Source: Spiroplasma endosymbiont of Cantharis nigra (GTDB lineage Bacteria; Bacillota_I; Bacilli_A; Mycoplasmatales; Mycoplasmataceae). From it: a stretch of DNA of 64,000 nt. The stretch spans positions 496,001 through 560,000 of the forward strand of contig NZ_OZ026470.1 in the NCBI RefSeq assembly GCF_964019925.1. The letters are read 5' to 3'. Both the position numbers and the translations under genes were made by a program. Under the pieces are notes generated by a model. That model had not been told where the DNA came from. It saw only the letters and a program-made list of their open reading frames with translations, and did no database searches. This document shows positions 1 through 9,571 of this stretch, in pieces (the first letter of the stretch is position 1; each line of letters starts with the position of its first letter).

Positions 1-273
1 CTCTAATTCAGTTTTATAAAAGTAGTGATATCTTTGCAAAATTAAAGTTAGCATCAAACTTAGTTCGATTGGTTCATTATTAATGTTTTTTTCAAAAAAA
101 TTATTAATTCCTTCAAATAAAGTTTTACATTCATCTGTTTGACCTAAAAAAATTAGTTCATTTTTTTGTTCTTTATTTAAATTAAATTCTTTCTTATTTA
201 AAAGACCATATAAATCCTTTTTATATAAACTAAAAATAATACTTTTTAAATTTATCTTTTCACTTAATTTCAT
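1..273 (-). CDS. Hypothetical protein, N-terminal part (runs off window)
   Basis: The first 91 codons are visible and stay open to the window edge, so the C terminus is missing. The ATG at 271-273 follows an AGGAGGG ribosome binding site about 10 bases upstream. The visible protein begins MKLSEKINLKSIIFSLYKK and is lysine- and leucine-rich, probably helical and soluble, with no signal peptide. I do not recognise the family. It is transcribed divergently from plsY. Confidence 0.7.
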   Translation of the reverse strand, partial: MKLSEKINLKSIIFSLYKKDLYGLLNKKEFNLNKEQKNELIFLGQTDECKTLFEGINNFFEKNINNEPIELSLMLTLILQRYHYFYKTELE

Positions 274-346
274 TCTTAATAAACCCTCCTATTTTAGGAA
301 ATAATTTGTAGGACTATTTTATTATTCTAAACTATTTTATTGCATA

Positions 347-366
347 TTACTATAAGTTTATAGTAA
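347..366. promoter_or_regulatory. Perfect inverted repeat in a divergent promoter region
   Basis: TTACTATAA and TTATAGTAA form a 9-bp palindrome with a 2-base spacer, between the divergent gene at 273 and plsY at 409. Each arm contains a -10-like TACTAT/TATAAG string. It could be an operator or back-to-back -10 elements. No regulator is encoded nearby, so the function is inferred only from position. Confidence 0.35.
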
Positions 367-408
367 GATAACTTATGATTATTAGATATTTTACAAGGAG
401 CGTAGAAC

Positions 409-1284
409 ATGACTTTAGGAATTATTTTAGGAACTTTTATAACTTCTATTCTCGCATATCTCTTAGGAAGTTTTTCTTTTTCAATTGCTATTGTAAAATG
501 AAAAACCAATAAGGATGTTAGAGAGCAAGGAAGTAAAAATGCTGGTGCAACTAACGCAAGTCGTATGATTGGTAAAAAATGAGGAGTTGTAATTATGTTA
601 TTAGACTCCTTTAAAATATTTTTAGCGGTACTTCTTGCATTTTTAATTAGTTTAATACCAACTGGCTCAACTGAAATTTTTAAAAATACAATTTTAATTA
701 TTCCAGGTTTCTTTGCTTTAGTTGGTCATTGTTGACCAGTTTACTACAAATTCAAAGGTGGTAAAGCTGTAAGTTGTTTTTTAGGTTTAATGTTAGTTGC
801 TAACTTTCTTGTAGGTTTAATATTCTTTACAATATGATTAATTTTAGTATTAGTTTCAAAAAAAGTAAGTATTGGTTCTATTTTTGCAACAATTTTAGCT
901 GCAGCATTAATGTGAATTCCTCAACTTTCTGGATTAAGTAATTTTTCAATTAATGGTAATGACTTTGAAAATGCCTTCCCATTTGTTTGATATAATAAAT
1001 TTCACTTAGTTAATGGTTCACCAATGGATAGTTTTTTAGTAATAAACTTAGTTGTAACTTTTGCAGCACTTATTTTATTGGCAAGACATTATCAAAATAT
1101 TATTAGACTAATTAAAGGTACTGAACCTGCATTTTTGGGAAAAGGGAAAATTAAGTCAAATGAAGATGATATTGAAGTAAATGAATTGGATAAAAAGAAT
1201 AAAAATGCAAAAAAAATTATTATAAATGAATCTAATTCAAAGGAAAAAAACGGCTTAAAAATAAAAAATAAAAAAAGTACTTAA
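409..1284 (+). CDS. plsY: Acyl-phosphate:glycerol-3-phosphate acyltransferase PlsY
   Basis: Membrane enzyme that acylates glycerol-3-phosphate from acyl-phosphate, the first step of phospholipid synthesis. Reading TGA as Trp gives 291 residues with several hydrophobic segments. The family motifs are clear: GSKNAGATN in the first loop and GHxxPVYYKFKGGKAV in the second. The ATG follows AAGGAG with good spacing. The last 50 or so residues are a lysine/asparagine/glutamate-rich cytoplasmic tail beyond the usual enzyme (about 200 residues). Its stop codon lies within the target duplication of the downstream IS element, so the insertion left the protein whole but split its terminator. Confidence 0.96.
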
Positions 1285-1293
1285 TTATAATTA
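1280..1293 (+). repeat. Left target-site duplication of the IS3 element
   Basis: CTTAATTATAATTA occurs here and again at 2647-2660, directly abutting the two IS ends. This 14-bp direct repeat is longer than the 3-5 bp usual for IS3. The target was palindromic, so the true duplication may be shorter than the visible repeat. Confidence 0.75.
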
Positions 1294-1327
1294 TGAATAT
1301 ACTTTGTCAAGTATACAAAATGTTTTT

Positions 1328-2272
1328 TTATAAAGTAATTGCATTTAATGCAATTACTTTTATTTTGTTTCAATTATTAAAGTATTCATAAGATGGAGGG
1401 TTAGAAGTTTTAACTCGTATTCTTTCATAATTATAGAAGTGAATATATTTACTAATAGAGCTTTCCAATTTTTCAAAAGAGTTTACTTTTAACTCTTTTT
1501 TTCATTCCTCTTTTAATGAAGAAAAAAATGTTTCACACATTGCATTATCTATTGAATTTCCAGGTCTTGATAAAGAAATAATTATATTATTCTTTTTTGA
1601 ATAGTTTTTTGCAAAAAATGATGTATATTGAGAACCATTATCAGAGTGAATTATAAGCGATTTACTTATGTCATTTCTATATTTTGTTGAATTAATAAGA
1701 GTATCTCTATAAATTTTTATATCATTTATTTTAGACAATTTATAACCAACTATAAATCCTGTCTTAACATCCTTTAAAATACTAAGATAAGCAAATTTAT
1801 TATTTAATGGTAAATAAGTAATGTCAGTCACTCAGCATTCATTCTTCTCATAAATTTCTCATTTTCTATTAACAATATTGGGTCCATGAGTAATACTTTT
1901 CTTTTCCTTAGGTTTTCTAATCATCTTTTTAACTCTAATTACTGAATACATCTTATATATTCTCATTATTCTTGCTACTTTATTTTGACTAATCTTTATT
2001 CCCTTATTTTTTAAACATATTGTTATTCTTGGACTACCATAAATACCTTTATATTTAAAAAAGTGAAACTTTATTTCTTTTGCAATATTAATGTCTATTT
2101 TTATAATATAATCCTTTTTACCATTGCTAACTCACCTATAGTAACTTGATCTAGTAATTTTTAAAAGCTTACATAAATCCGAAATACGATATTTGTATTT
2201 AAATTCTTCTATGATTTTATAAATATAATTTATTTTTTCTTTTGATTTTCCATCATTTCATTGAACTTTTTT
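1328..2272 (-). CDS. IS3 transposase OrfB part (integrase core), made by -1 frameshift
   Basis: The catalytic half of the transposase cuts and joins the IS ends. It has no ATG of its own in a sensible position; coordinates run from the slippery AAAAAAG at 2266-2272, where a -1 shift from orfA would join the two into OrfAB. About 300 residues follow, with an IS3-type HTH_21 region (YGSPRI) and then the DDE core: Asp in WVTDITYLPL, Asp in IHSDNGSQYTS, Glu in DNAMCETFFSSLKEE. Six internal TGA codons are read as Trp. A hairpin at 1332-1360 lies inside its last codons and may act as the terminator. Confidence 0.9.
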
Positions 2273-2577
2273 ATAACTTCATTTTCCATTTCTAATCATT
2301 TAATTTTCTTTTTAAGAATTGCTAGTTCCTTATCTTTTGGGTCTAAAGAATTTGGTCTAACACTAGAATGCTTGTTGTGCTTTCCTGTTTTTGAAATTAA
2401 ACATTCAGCTCCATATATTTTATAATTTATGCAAAGGTTTCTTGCTGTTGAATAAGATACACCATATTCAATTGAAAGCTCTCTAAAAGTTCTATTTTCA
2501 TTATAGTGTCTATTTACTAACTCTTGCTTTTGTTTGATACTTAAAATATTTGATTTATTACCTGTAACATTTGACAT
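2230..2577 (-). CDS. IS3 transposase OrfA (helix-turn-helix)
   Basis: A 115-residue DNA-binding half of the IS3 transposase. It contains a helix-turn-helix (ELSIEYGVSYSTARNLC) and a C-terminal charged, leucine-zipper-like helix typical of OrfA. The start MSNVTG is chosen because AAGGAGA lies 9 bases upstream; a longer start would place the RBS inside the gene. It overlaps orfB, and the AAAAAAG heptamer near its end marks programmed -1 frameshifting. Confidence 0.88.
2266..2272 (-). other. Slippery heptamer for programmed -1 frameshift
   Basis: A AAA AAG on the minus strand lies in the overlap of orfA and orfB, in the register needed to move ribosomes from orfA into orfB. This is the standard IS3-family arrangement. 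Use is inferred. Confidence 0.7.
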
Positions 2578-2646
2578 ATAAAAAATTCTCCTTGTATACA
2601 TTCTATGTTTTTTTTAACATTATGTATACTTAGAGAATTATATTCA

Positions 2647-2660
2647 CTTAATTATAATTA
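2647..2660 (+). repeat. Right target-site duplication of the IS3 element
   Basis: Second copy of CTTAATTATAATTA, immediately after the IS end. Joined to the left flank, it recreates a terminator-like palindrome, AGTACTTAATTA/TAATTAAGTACT followed by T7. Confidence 0.75.
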
Positions 2661-2683
2661 AGTACTTTTTTTATTAATAAAAA

Positions 2684-3361
2684 CTATTTTGATATATATT
2701 TTCTTAAAAGTTTAGCATCTTTATCTTCTAAAATATTATTTATTTTAAAACCATAATCATAATGACCAGTAAAAACTTTAAAATCTTTATTAAAATTACT
2801 TATTAATCAGTTAAAAGTCTCTAAAATTAACTTTTCATTTTCATTATTTAGTTGCAACAATCCATCAACTAAATAAGTTTCATCTTTAAGAATGAAATCA
2901 CCTGTAAATAAGAATTTTTCTTGTGGTACTGAAATGATTAAAGAACCTTCTGTATGACAATTCTTTTTAAATATTTCAATATCATATCCATTTAAATTTA
3001 CTTTTCCATCTTGTGATATTACTTTTAAATTTTTTATAGGTTCTAATATACATTTATTAACACCTTCAAAATAATTACTCATATTTTTTATTGGATCAAA
3101 AAGATTTAATAAATCCTCTTTTCCAATAAAAACATTAGGATTATTTTGACTTTTTGAAATTTCATTTATTCCATAAAAATGTGGAAAATGACCATGTGTT
3201 ATAAAAATATCTGTTATTTGAATATTATTGCTCTCCACAAATTTTATTATATCTTTATAAGATTCATATGCTGTATCAAATAATACACCCTTTTTTTCTT
3301 CATTGTGTAATAAAAATGCATTTACCCTTTTAAATTTTTTACAAGTAAAAACTTGTATCAT
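2684..3361 (-). CDS. MBL-fold metallo-hydrolase with altered metal motif
   Basis: A 225-residue metallo-beta-lactamase-fold protein of the glyoxalase II-like type. The usual HxHxDH metal motif reads THGHFPHFYG, so the Asp that normally binds the second metal is Pro. Later ligands look intact: His in NCHTEGS, Asp in FTGDFIL and His in FTGHYDYG. The protein may be mononuclear, or it may have lost hydrolase activity. One in-frame TGA (Trp) splits it in the standard code. It starts after GGTGG and lies alone between the IS element and a terminator. Substrate unknown. Confidence 0.85.
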
Positions 3362-3451
3362 TTTTTGTCCACCGTTCTAATATTTTATAATTGATATTCT
3401 GTACTTCATACGGAATTAAATTCCTAATTAATTATATAATATTTTTTTAGT

Positions 3452-3489
3452 AAAAAAAAAAAAAAAATGTTTTTTAATAAAACATTTTT
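3452..3489 (-). terminator. Intrinsic terminator with a 16-A/T tract
   Basis: AAAAATGTTTT and AAAACATTTTT form an 11-bp stem; on the minus strand it is followed by a run of 16 T. It ends the UPF0154/tkt unit. Confidence 0.85.
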
Positions 3490-3499
3490 AATAAATTTT

Positions 3500-3724
3500 T
3501 TACTTTCCTCTTTTAACAGCATTCATAGTTTTTTTAATATCACTTTCAGTTGGTTTTCTTCCCATACTTCTGTACATAGCTCTAATTTGATTTTCATTAA
3601 TTGGTGGATTTTCTCTTAATTGTTTTTGAATAACTTTTCTTGTTATTATAAAACCAATTATTCCCCCAACAATAGCAGTAGCTATTGCTATTAATAATGC
3701 CCCTCATCATACTATAGTTCCCAT
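3500..3724 (-). CDS. UPF0154 family membrane protein
   Basis: A 74-residue protein with one N-terminal membrane helix (about residues 8-28) and a basic cytoplasmic tail. The tail has the family signature NENQIRAMYRSMGRKPTESD, which marks UPF0154 (YneF-like), a short single-pass family of Firmicutes and Mollicutes with no established function. Two adjacent TGA codons near the start are read as Trp. The ATG follows AAGGAGG. It lies just downstream of tkt in the same direction and is probably co-transcribed with it. Confidence 0.9.
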
Positions 3725-3780
3725 TATATTTAAATCCTCCTTGATTAATAATTCTTTTTTAATATTAACATAATTTTTAA

Positions 3781-5748
3781 TTATTTTAAGATAGTTAATA
3801 TGTCTTTTGCTATATCTTCGCTAGTAAATCTAATTTCTTTAATAACATCATTGAATGGTGCAGAATAACCAAATGTATCAATTCCATAAGCTTTACCATT
3901 ATCACCTAAAAATTTATGTCAACCAAAAGTTGTTGAAAGTTCAATTGAAAATCTTTGAGTACTTCTATTAATAATAGTATCTTGGTATTTTTTTGATTGT
4001 TTAATAAACTCATTCATATTTGGCATTGATACAACATTTACTTTATGACCCTTAGTTTCTAAAATTGATTTTACTTCCATTGCTAAAGCAACTTCACTTC
4101 CTGATGCAATTAAAGTAACATTTGCATTTTTTGTTTCGCTTAAAATATAAGCACCTTTTTTTACATCTTCAATAATATTTTTATTATGATCTAATTCTTT
4201 TAAATTTTGTCTTGTTGCAACAATCACACTTGGAATATTTTTATTATTCAAAGCAATATAATAACTTGCGATAGTTTCTGCCATATCACATGGTCTATAT
4301 AAACTTATATTAGGAATACTTCTTAACATTGCCAATTGTTCAATTGGTTGATGTGTTGGACCATCTTCTCCAACTGCCACAGAGTCATGAGTGAAAATAC
4401 TTAAAGTTTGAACTTTCATAATTGCACTCATTCTTAAAGCAGGTTTTAAATAATCTGCAAAAACAAAAAACCCTGAAGCTACTGGCAATAGACCACCATG
4501 AAGTGCAATACCATTATTAATTGCACACATTGCAAATTCTCTTACTCCATACATAATATTTCTTGCACTTAGATTATTAAAATCATAATTTCCATCAGCA
4601 CCTTTTATTTTAGTTGATTCACATAAATCAGCACTTCCCCCAATAATTGAGCTAATATTTTTGCTTAAATAGTTAAATACTTCTCCAGAACTTACTCTTG
4701 TTGCTTGTTCTACATTTCTATTTAATGCTTGCAACTCTTTTAAATCAATATTTCACTCTTTATTAATTGAGTTAATAAGTTCTTGTGCTAATTTTGGGTT
4801 TTTTGCTTGATATTTTGCAAATTTTGAATTCCACTCTTGTTCACTTTTAACTCCCCTACTTAAAACATTTTCTTTTCAAAAGTTATAAACTTCTTGGGGG
4901 ATGTTAAATTCTTCTTCTTTTCAATTGAAATAGTTTTTAACTGTTTCAATATCGCTTCCCAATGGTGCTCCATGAACCTTAGTAGTTCCTTGATTGGTTG
5001 CTCCAATTCCAATAATTGTTTTAACTTCAATATATGTTGGTTTATCACTTTTTTGTGCTATTAAAATAGCCTTTTCAATTTCTTTTAGATCCTCACCATT
5101 TTTAATATGTAACGTATTTCATCCAGCTGCTTTAAATTTAAGAGTAATATCTTCACTTTGAGCTAATTCAACTGGAGCATCTAATTGAATGTCATTTGAA
5201 TCATGTAAAACAATTAACTTATTTAATTTATATCTTCCTGCAAAACTTATTGCTTCATGACACACACCTTCTTGTAAATCACCATCACCACATAAAACAT
5301 AAGTAAAATGATTAACAATATCAAAATCTTTTGTATTATATTTTCCTGCTAAATGACTCTCTGCTAATGCCATTCCCACTCCCATAGCAAAACCTTGCCC
5401 TAATGGTCCAGTTGTTGCTTCAACTCCTTGAGTATGACCAAATTCAGGGTGACCTGGTGTTTTTGAATTCAATTGACGGAATTTTTTCATATCCTCTATT
5501 GATAAATCAAATCCTGATAAATGTAGTGCACTGTAAAGTAATGCGCTCCCATGACCTGCGCTTAAAACAAATCGATCTCTATTAAATCAAGATGGATTTT
5601 TAGGATTTAAATTCATAAGTTTTGTAAACAAAGTAAATACTATTGGACTTGCTCCTAAAACTATTCCAGGATGCCCTGAATTTGCTTTATTAACAGCTTC
5701 TATGCCTAAAATTCTTAGAGCATTTAGATTTTTATTGTCTTTATTCAT
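3781..5748 (-). CDS. tkt: Transketolase
   Basis: Thiamine-diphosphate enzyme that moves two-carbon units between sugar phosphates in the non-oxidative pentose phosphate pathway, supplying ribose-5-phosphate. The length of 655 residues is normal. Visible motifs are SGHPG near the N terminus, [25 protein letters not shown], the ThDP motif [31 protein letters not shown] in the pyrimidine domain and LIASGSEV in the C-terminal domain. Four or more Trp codons are TGA. The ATG is preceded by a weak GAGGTT. UPF0154 lies downstream. Confidence 0.98.
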
Positions 5749-5842
5749 ATTTCTTTTGAACCTCACTTTTATTCAAAATAATTATATCTCTAAAATTAAA
5801 AAAAATTTAATTTGTATCAAGATATGTTTTAAATTTTTGATT

Positions 5843-5876
5843 AAAAAAAAAAAAAAAATCCAATAAATGGATTTTT
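5843..5876 (-). terminator. Intrinsic terminator with a 16-A/T tract
   Basis: AAAAATCCA and TGGATTTTT form a stem with loop ATAAA, followed on the minus strand by T16. It lies about 70 bases after the spiralin-like gene. Confidence 0.85.
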
Positions 5877-5945
5877 AAATAATTTTGTGGATAAATTATT
5901 TTTTACAATATGTTTAAATTTTCTTGTATTTTTTCTAATTATAAA

Positions 5946-6566
5946 TTATTCTGCAGCAACTACAGTAATTTCTTTTGAACCAGTTAATAATGTTGATGCT
6001 TCAACTGCTTCAACTTTAAATGTATCTCCAGCAGTTAATGCCTCAGCATATGTTCCACCTTTTGCAGTATAAGTAATTTTGTAATCTGTAGTTTCTTTAG
6101 CATCTTTAGATAATTTTACTATTGCAGCTTTAATTGCATTATCAGCAGTGTCTTTATCCATATCTGCTGTAATTTTAATGTCTAAAGTATCTAAATTAAC
6201 TTTTGTTGCTGCTTTTTCAGCAATTTTAATAGTTTTTGTACCAGTTAATAATTTTGAATCTTTTGTTGCTGCAACTGTTATTTCAGTTCCATCAGCTAAA
6301 GCTTCTTCAGTTTCATCTTCATCAGCTCTTGTTGGTGCTTTTACAGAAATTGTATAATCTGTAGTTACCTTAGCATCTTTTACTTTAGCAGTAATTTGTT
6401 TTGCAATTGATTCTTTTGCTTCTGTTTCTGTTAATCCTGATTCAACACTTAATTCCATTTTTGCTAAATCAGTTTTATCATCAACTTTATCTCCACATGC
6501 AACAACAGTTGCACTTGTTGTAGCAACTAAACCAGCTGCTCCTAATAATCCTAATAATTTTTTCAT
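5946..6566 (-). CDS. Spiralin-like surface lipoprotein
   Basis: A 206-residue lipoprotein. The signal peptide MKKLLGLLGAAGLVATTSAT ends in lipobox VVAC with the lipidated Cys at residue 24. The mature part has two tandem domains of about 70 residues. Each contains a TTDY-x-I strand and ends with LLTGTKTI or LLTGSKEI. It has no Trp and no further Cys and is rich in Ala, Thr, Lys and Glu. This resembles spiralin, the abundant Spiroplasma surface lipoprotein; I infer homology from composition and layout. The start is set by AAAGGGAAA before ATG. A TATAAT-like -10 lies at 6603-6608 and a long-T terminator follows, so it is probably a single, strongly expressed gene. Confidence 0.85.
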   Translation of the reverse strand: MKKLLGLLGAAGLVATTSATVVACGDKVDDKTDLAKMELSVESGLTETEAKESIAKQITAKVKDAKVTTDYTISVKAPTRADEDETEEALADGTEITVAATKDSKLLTGTKTIKIAEKAATKVNLDTLDIKITADMDKDTADNAIKAAIVKLSKDAKETTDYKITYTAKGGTYAEALTAGDTFKVEAVEASTLLTGSKEITVVAAE

Positions 6567-6602
6567 TTTTTTCCCTTTCGTAGCCAATTAAGGCTTAACT
6601 AT

Positions 6603-6608
6603 ATTATA
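6603..6608 (-). promoter_or_regulatory. Candidate -10 element of the spiralin-like gene
   Basis: TATAAT on the minus strand, about 37 bases before the start codon. No convincing -35 is present; the upstream DNA is nearly pure A/T. Confidence 0.4.
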
Positions 6609-6647
6609 TAAAAATATTTTAAAATATAAAAATATTTTTACAAATTT

Positions 6648-6677
6648 TTACACTTAATAAGGATTTATTAAGTGTAA
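6648..6677. other. 13-bp stem-loop between UPF0291 and the spiralin-like gene
   Basis: TTACACTTAATAA and TTATTAAGTGTAA form a perfect stem with loop GGAT. Neither side has an immediate T run, so it is a poor classical terminator. It may end or attenuate the ROK/UPF0291 transcript, or it may stabilise a 3' end. Confidence 0.5.
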
Positions 6678-6735
6678 AACAACCCTTATTTGCTTATAAA
6701 AGAGCTTTAAAAGGCAAAAAAAGTTACTTTTGGTA

Positions 6736-6948
6736 TTAACTACTATGGTTACCTTTTTTCTTTACTATAGCGCCATTTTCATCAATAATTGTTACATTTT
6801 CTAGTTGTTGTTCAAGTCCCTTTCGAAAAATAGCAATATATTTTTTTCTTAACTGATCACGTTCTTTTAATTCTTCATTTGTTAATTCTCTTTCTTTTGC
6901 AATTTTAGCAAGTTCATTAATTCGTTTTAACAGACTTTCCATTTCCAT
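6736..6948 (-). CDS. UPF0291 (DUF896) family protein
   Basis: A 70-residue cytoplasmic protein matching DUF896/YnzC: the N-terminal helical hairpin RINELAKIAKERELTNEEL is followed by RDQLRKKYIAIFRK and LENVTIIDENG. The B. subtilis relatives are small SOS-linked or uncharacterised proteins. The start is taken at MEMESLL, because GGAGG sits 8-9 bases upstream; a longer open frame upstream would read through that RBS. It follows the ROK kinase by 44 bases and probably shares its transcript. Confidence 0.85.
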   Translation of the reverse strand: MEMESLLKRINELAKIAKERELTNEELKERDQLRKKYIAIFRKGLEQQLENVTIIDENGAIVKKKGNHSS

Positions 6949-6992
6949 AAAAAAAACCTCCATAAAAAAATGATTGAAAATTAGAATATTTT

Positions 6993-7943
6993 TCAATCAT
7001 TTAATGCATAATAAGCGCTTCCAATCATTGCAGAATCATTTCCTAATTGTGCATTCTCAATTGTTAATTCTTCGGCAAACATTTCAATAATATACTTTTT
7101 AATATTTTTCTTAATAATTTTTATTATATGATCATCTAATTGAGTTAGACCACCTGCCAAGATAATAGCTTCTGGATCTAATGCATTTATCATTGCTGCC
7201 ATATGCATAACAAGTGGTTCAACAGCTTCTTGTAAAAGTAAGATCACTTCAATTGGATCTTCATTATTTTCAAAAACCTCAACAATTTCTTTAAAAGTGA
7301 TTGTTTCAATATTATTGAAATAACTTGATGCTGGATGATTTCTCTTTGATTTTAAACTTGTTTTAAAATGATTAACAATTCCTGATGTTGAAGACATTGG
7401 TTCAATACATCCTTTTAAACCACAAACACAGTCATACTTAGTTTGAAAGATTCCTCCACCATGACCAAATTCTCCTGCAAAACCTCTAGAACCAGGTGAC
7501 AACTTTCCTTCTGTTATCACAGCTCCACCAATTCCACTATCAATATAGTAAAAAATGATTGAATCATATTGTTTTGCAACACCTGTTCAAAATTCTCCTA
7601 AGGCACTTGCATTAGCGTCATTTATTACAAAAATTTGTTTTTTAAATAAATCTTCTGCTTCTTCTTTTATATTATAATTTGTCAACTCAAGATTTGCTGA
7701 ATATCTAATTATTCCAAGCATATGATCAACATAACCTGGAATTGCAATCCCTACTTTATCAATATCATCATCATAACTAATACCAATAGTTTCTAAACCA
7801 TCAATAATCTTTTCATATAAATTGGGAATAATTCTATCTTTTTCATGATCAACTGAAAATTGTGCTTGTAAATCACCATATTGATTAACCAAACCTACTT
7901 TTGATGCTGAAATTCCAACTTCAATAACTAAAATTAATTTCAT
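6993..7943 (-). CDS. ROK-family sugar kinase (glucokinase or GlcNAc/ManNAc kinase)
   Basis: A 316-residue ATP-dependent sugar kinase of the ROK family. The N-terminal phosphate-binding loop is EVGISASKVG where most members have DIGGTKI. The catalytic Asp is in NDANASALGEF. The ROK zinc site is complete: EFGHGGG, then CVCGLKGCIE. The nucleotide-binding AGGLTQ motif follows. The start is set by GGGGAGG. It lies downstream of a GH85 glycosidase lipoprotein and an ABC transporter in the same direction, so N-acetylhexosamine is a plausible substrate. That is inference from context; glucose is equally possible. Confidence 0.88.
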
Positions 7944-8023
7944 TATTTTTGTGGCCTCCCCAAACTTATTTAATATAAATATATCATTTTTTTACTTGAT
8001 TAATAACATATTTTACAAAAATG

Positions 8024-8875
8024 TTATTTTTTATTATTTCAGTTAAATGAGAAATATGCTCCAGTTAATAAAGCTGAAGTATACAATAATCCAGTTAAAC
8101 TTACTAAAGTCAAATTATAATTAAAACTAACTATTTTTCTATCACTATTTTCAATTATTCAACTTAGATTTTTAGCAGATGAACTTATTAAACCTACCCA
8201 TACTGAATGTTTTTGAGGAAATAAATAACTAAAAATAACAACGCCTTTATTTATAGACATTAAATCAATTGGTAATAAATTATCTGAAAAAACAATGCAT
8301 AAAATAATAATAATTATTGTTAAACTTTGTGATAATGCAATACTTTTAATCAGACCACTTATTATTGTTCCAATGGCAATTGATATTAAAATATTTAAAC
8401 TAATTGCATATAAAATTCCTAATCACTCGCTAAAACTAATTAATGCAAAAGAAGTGGCTATACTTTCATCTATTGGTTTTACGTATAAAAGTCCTAATAT
8501 CTCAATGGTAAAAAAACCAACCAAAAATGCTATAATTCCTGCTAAGAAATTAAAGGCTCAAATACTTAATAAAAACTCCATTTTAGATACTCCAGCACTA
8601 TGTACTCTTTTTAAAAAAACTGAATTTTTTCACTCCGAAATAGAAATGTTTACTAAAAATACAATTGAATATGTTGGAATCATCATAAATAAGAATAATT
8701 TTGTTGGTTTATAATTAGCATTCATACCACCAGTAAATCATGTAAAAACGCATAAAAAGAATATTGGTATAAAGAATAAATAAACATAAGTTCTAAAATT
8801 TTTTAAAATTGAACTTGAAACTAAAAGAAAATTGTTAAAAAAGTTTTTGTTAAATTTAATAAATTTATTATTCAT
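8024..8875 (-). CDS. ABC-2 type transporter permease
   Basis: A 283-residue integral membrane protein with about six hydrophobic segments, in the ABC-2 fold style. It overlaps the 3' end of the upstream ATPase gene by 8 bases (ATGAATAA), which implies translational coupling. Several Trp codons are TGA. It is the membrane half of an exporter-like ABC system. The substrate is unknown; it shares a unit with the GH85 lipoprotein gene, an unusual pairing for an exporter. Confidence 0.85.
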
Positions 8876-9569
8876 TTTTTTCAAACTCACTTTCATAATA
8901 TTCAATTAACATTTTTCTTATACTTCCATGTTTTTTGATAATATTTTCAGTTATATCATCTAAATAAACTTCACCATTTTTTAAAATTATTACTCGATCG
9001 CACATTTCTTCAACTTCTTCAGGATTATGAGATATTAGCACAATTGTTTTGCCCTCACTTTTTAATTTTTTAAAAAAAGAAATTAATTTCAATTGCATTT
9101 TTAAATCCAAACCAGAAATCATTTCATCTAAAAAAATGAAGTGTGGATTGTTTATAACCGCTAAAAAGGCATTAACTCTTTGTTTTTGTCCTCCGCTTAA
9201 ATTATTTAAATCTTTTTTTAAAATTTTTTCTATTTCAAAAATTTTAATTAACTCTTTTGTGTTTTCATCTATTTCTTTAAATCAATTTTGTTTAAAAAAC
9301 TTAACTAATATTTTGGAATTGACTCCCATTGGTCACATTCCCTCTTGAAATTGAATCCCAACTTTTTTATAAATATTTTTCTCTCCGTCAATAAGTATCT
9401 CACCACTACTTGGCTTTATTTGACCAACTATCAGTTCCATTAATGTAGTTTTTCCCGCTCCATTTGAACCTAAAATTCCAAGACATTCTCCATTTTTTAT
9501 TTCTAGATTTATATTTTTAAGAACCTTATATTTTCCAAAGTTCTTAGATAAATTTTTTATTTCTAACAT
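8868..9569 (-). CDS. ABC transporter ATP-binding protein
   Basis: A 233-residue ATPase. Motifs in order: Walker A GSNGAGKTT (about residue 35), Q-loop FQEGMW, signature LSGGQKQR, Walker B FIFLDE and switch LISHNPEE. This is the CcmA/ABC-2 subfamily type that pairs with the permease encoded next. Its ATG lies 2 bases after the stop of the GH85 gene (TAATAATG), so all three genes are probably translated from one transcript. A second, similar ATPase/permease pair is found at 27.7-29.1 kb. Confidence 0.95.
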
Positions 9570-9571
9570 TA

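Larger units (their letters stand above)
1294..2646. mobile_element. Complete IS3-family insertion sequence
   Basis: The element is 1353 bp and carries orfA and orfB on the minus strand with an A6G slippery heptamer between them. Its ends start TG and finish CA and form imperfect 23-bp inverted repeats (18 of 23 identical), each TGAATATA followed by AAGTATAC after a variable middle. It is flanked by 14-bp direct repeats. Both reading frames are intact and the DDE triad is present, so it may still be active. It inserted into the palindromic terminator of plsY. Confidence 0.93.

Noticed and set aside
1332-1360. Hairpin AAAGTAATTGCATT/AATGCAATTACTTT as the plsY terminator
   Set aside because: It lies inside the IS, in the last codons of orfB. 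The original plsY terminator is the palindrome split by the IS.
8001-8030. AATAACAT/ATGTTATT stem as terminator of the ABC permease gene
   Set aside because: Its T tail is on the plus strand, where no gene ends; on the minus strand no T run follows and it overlaps the permease stop.
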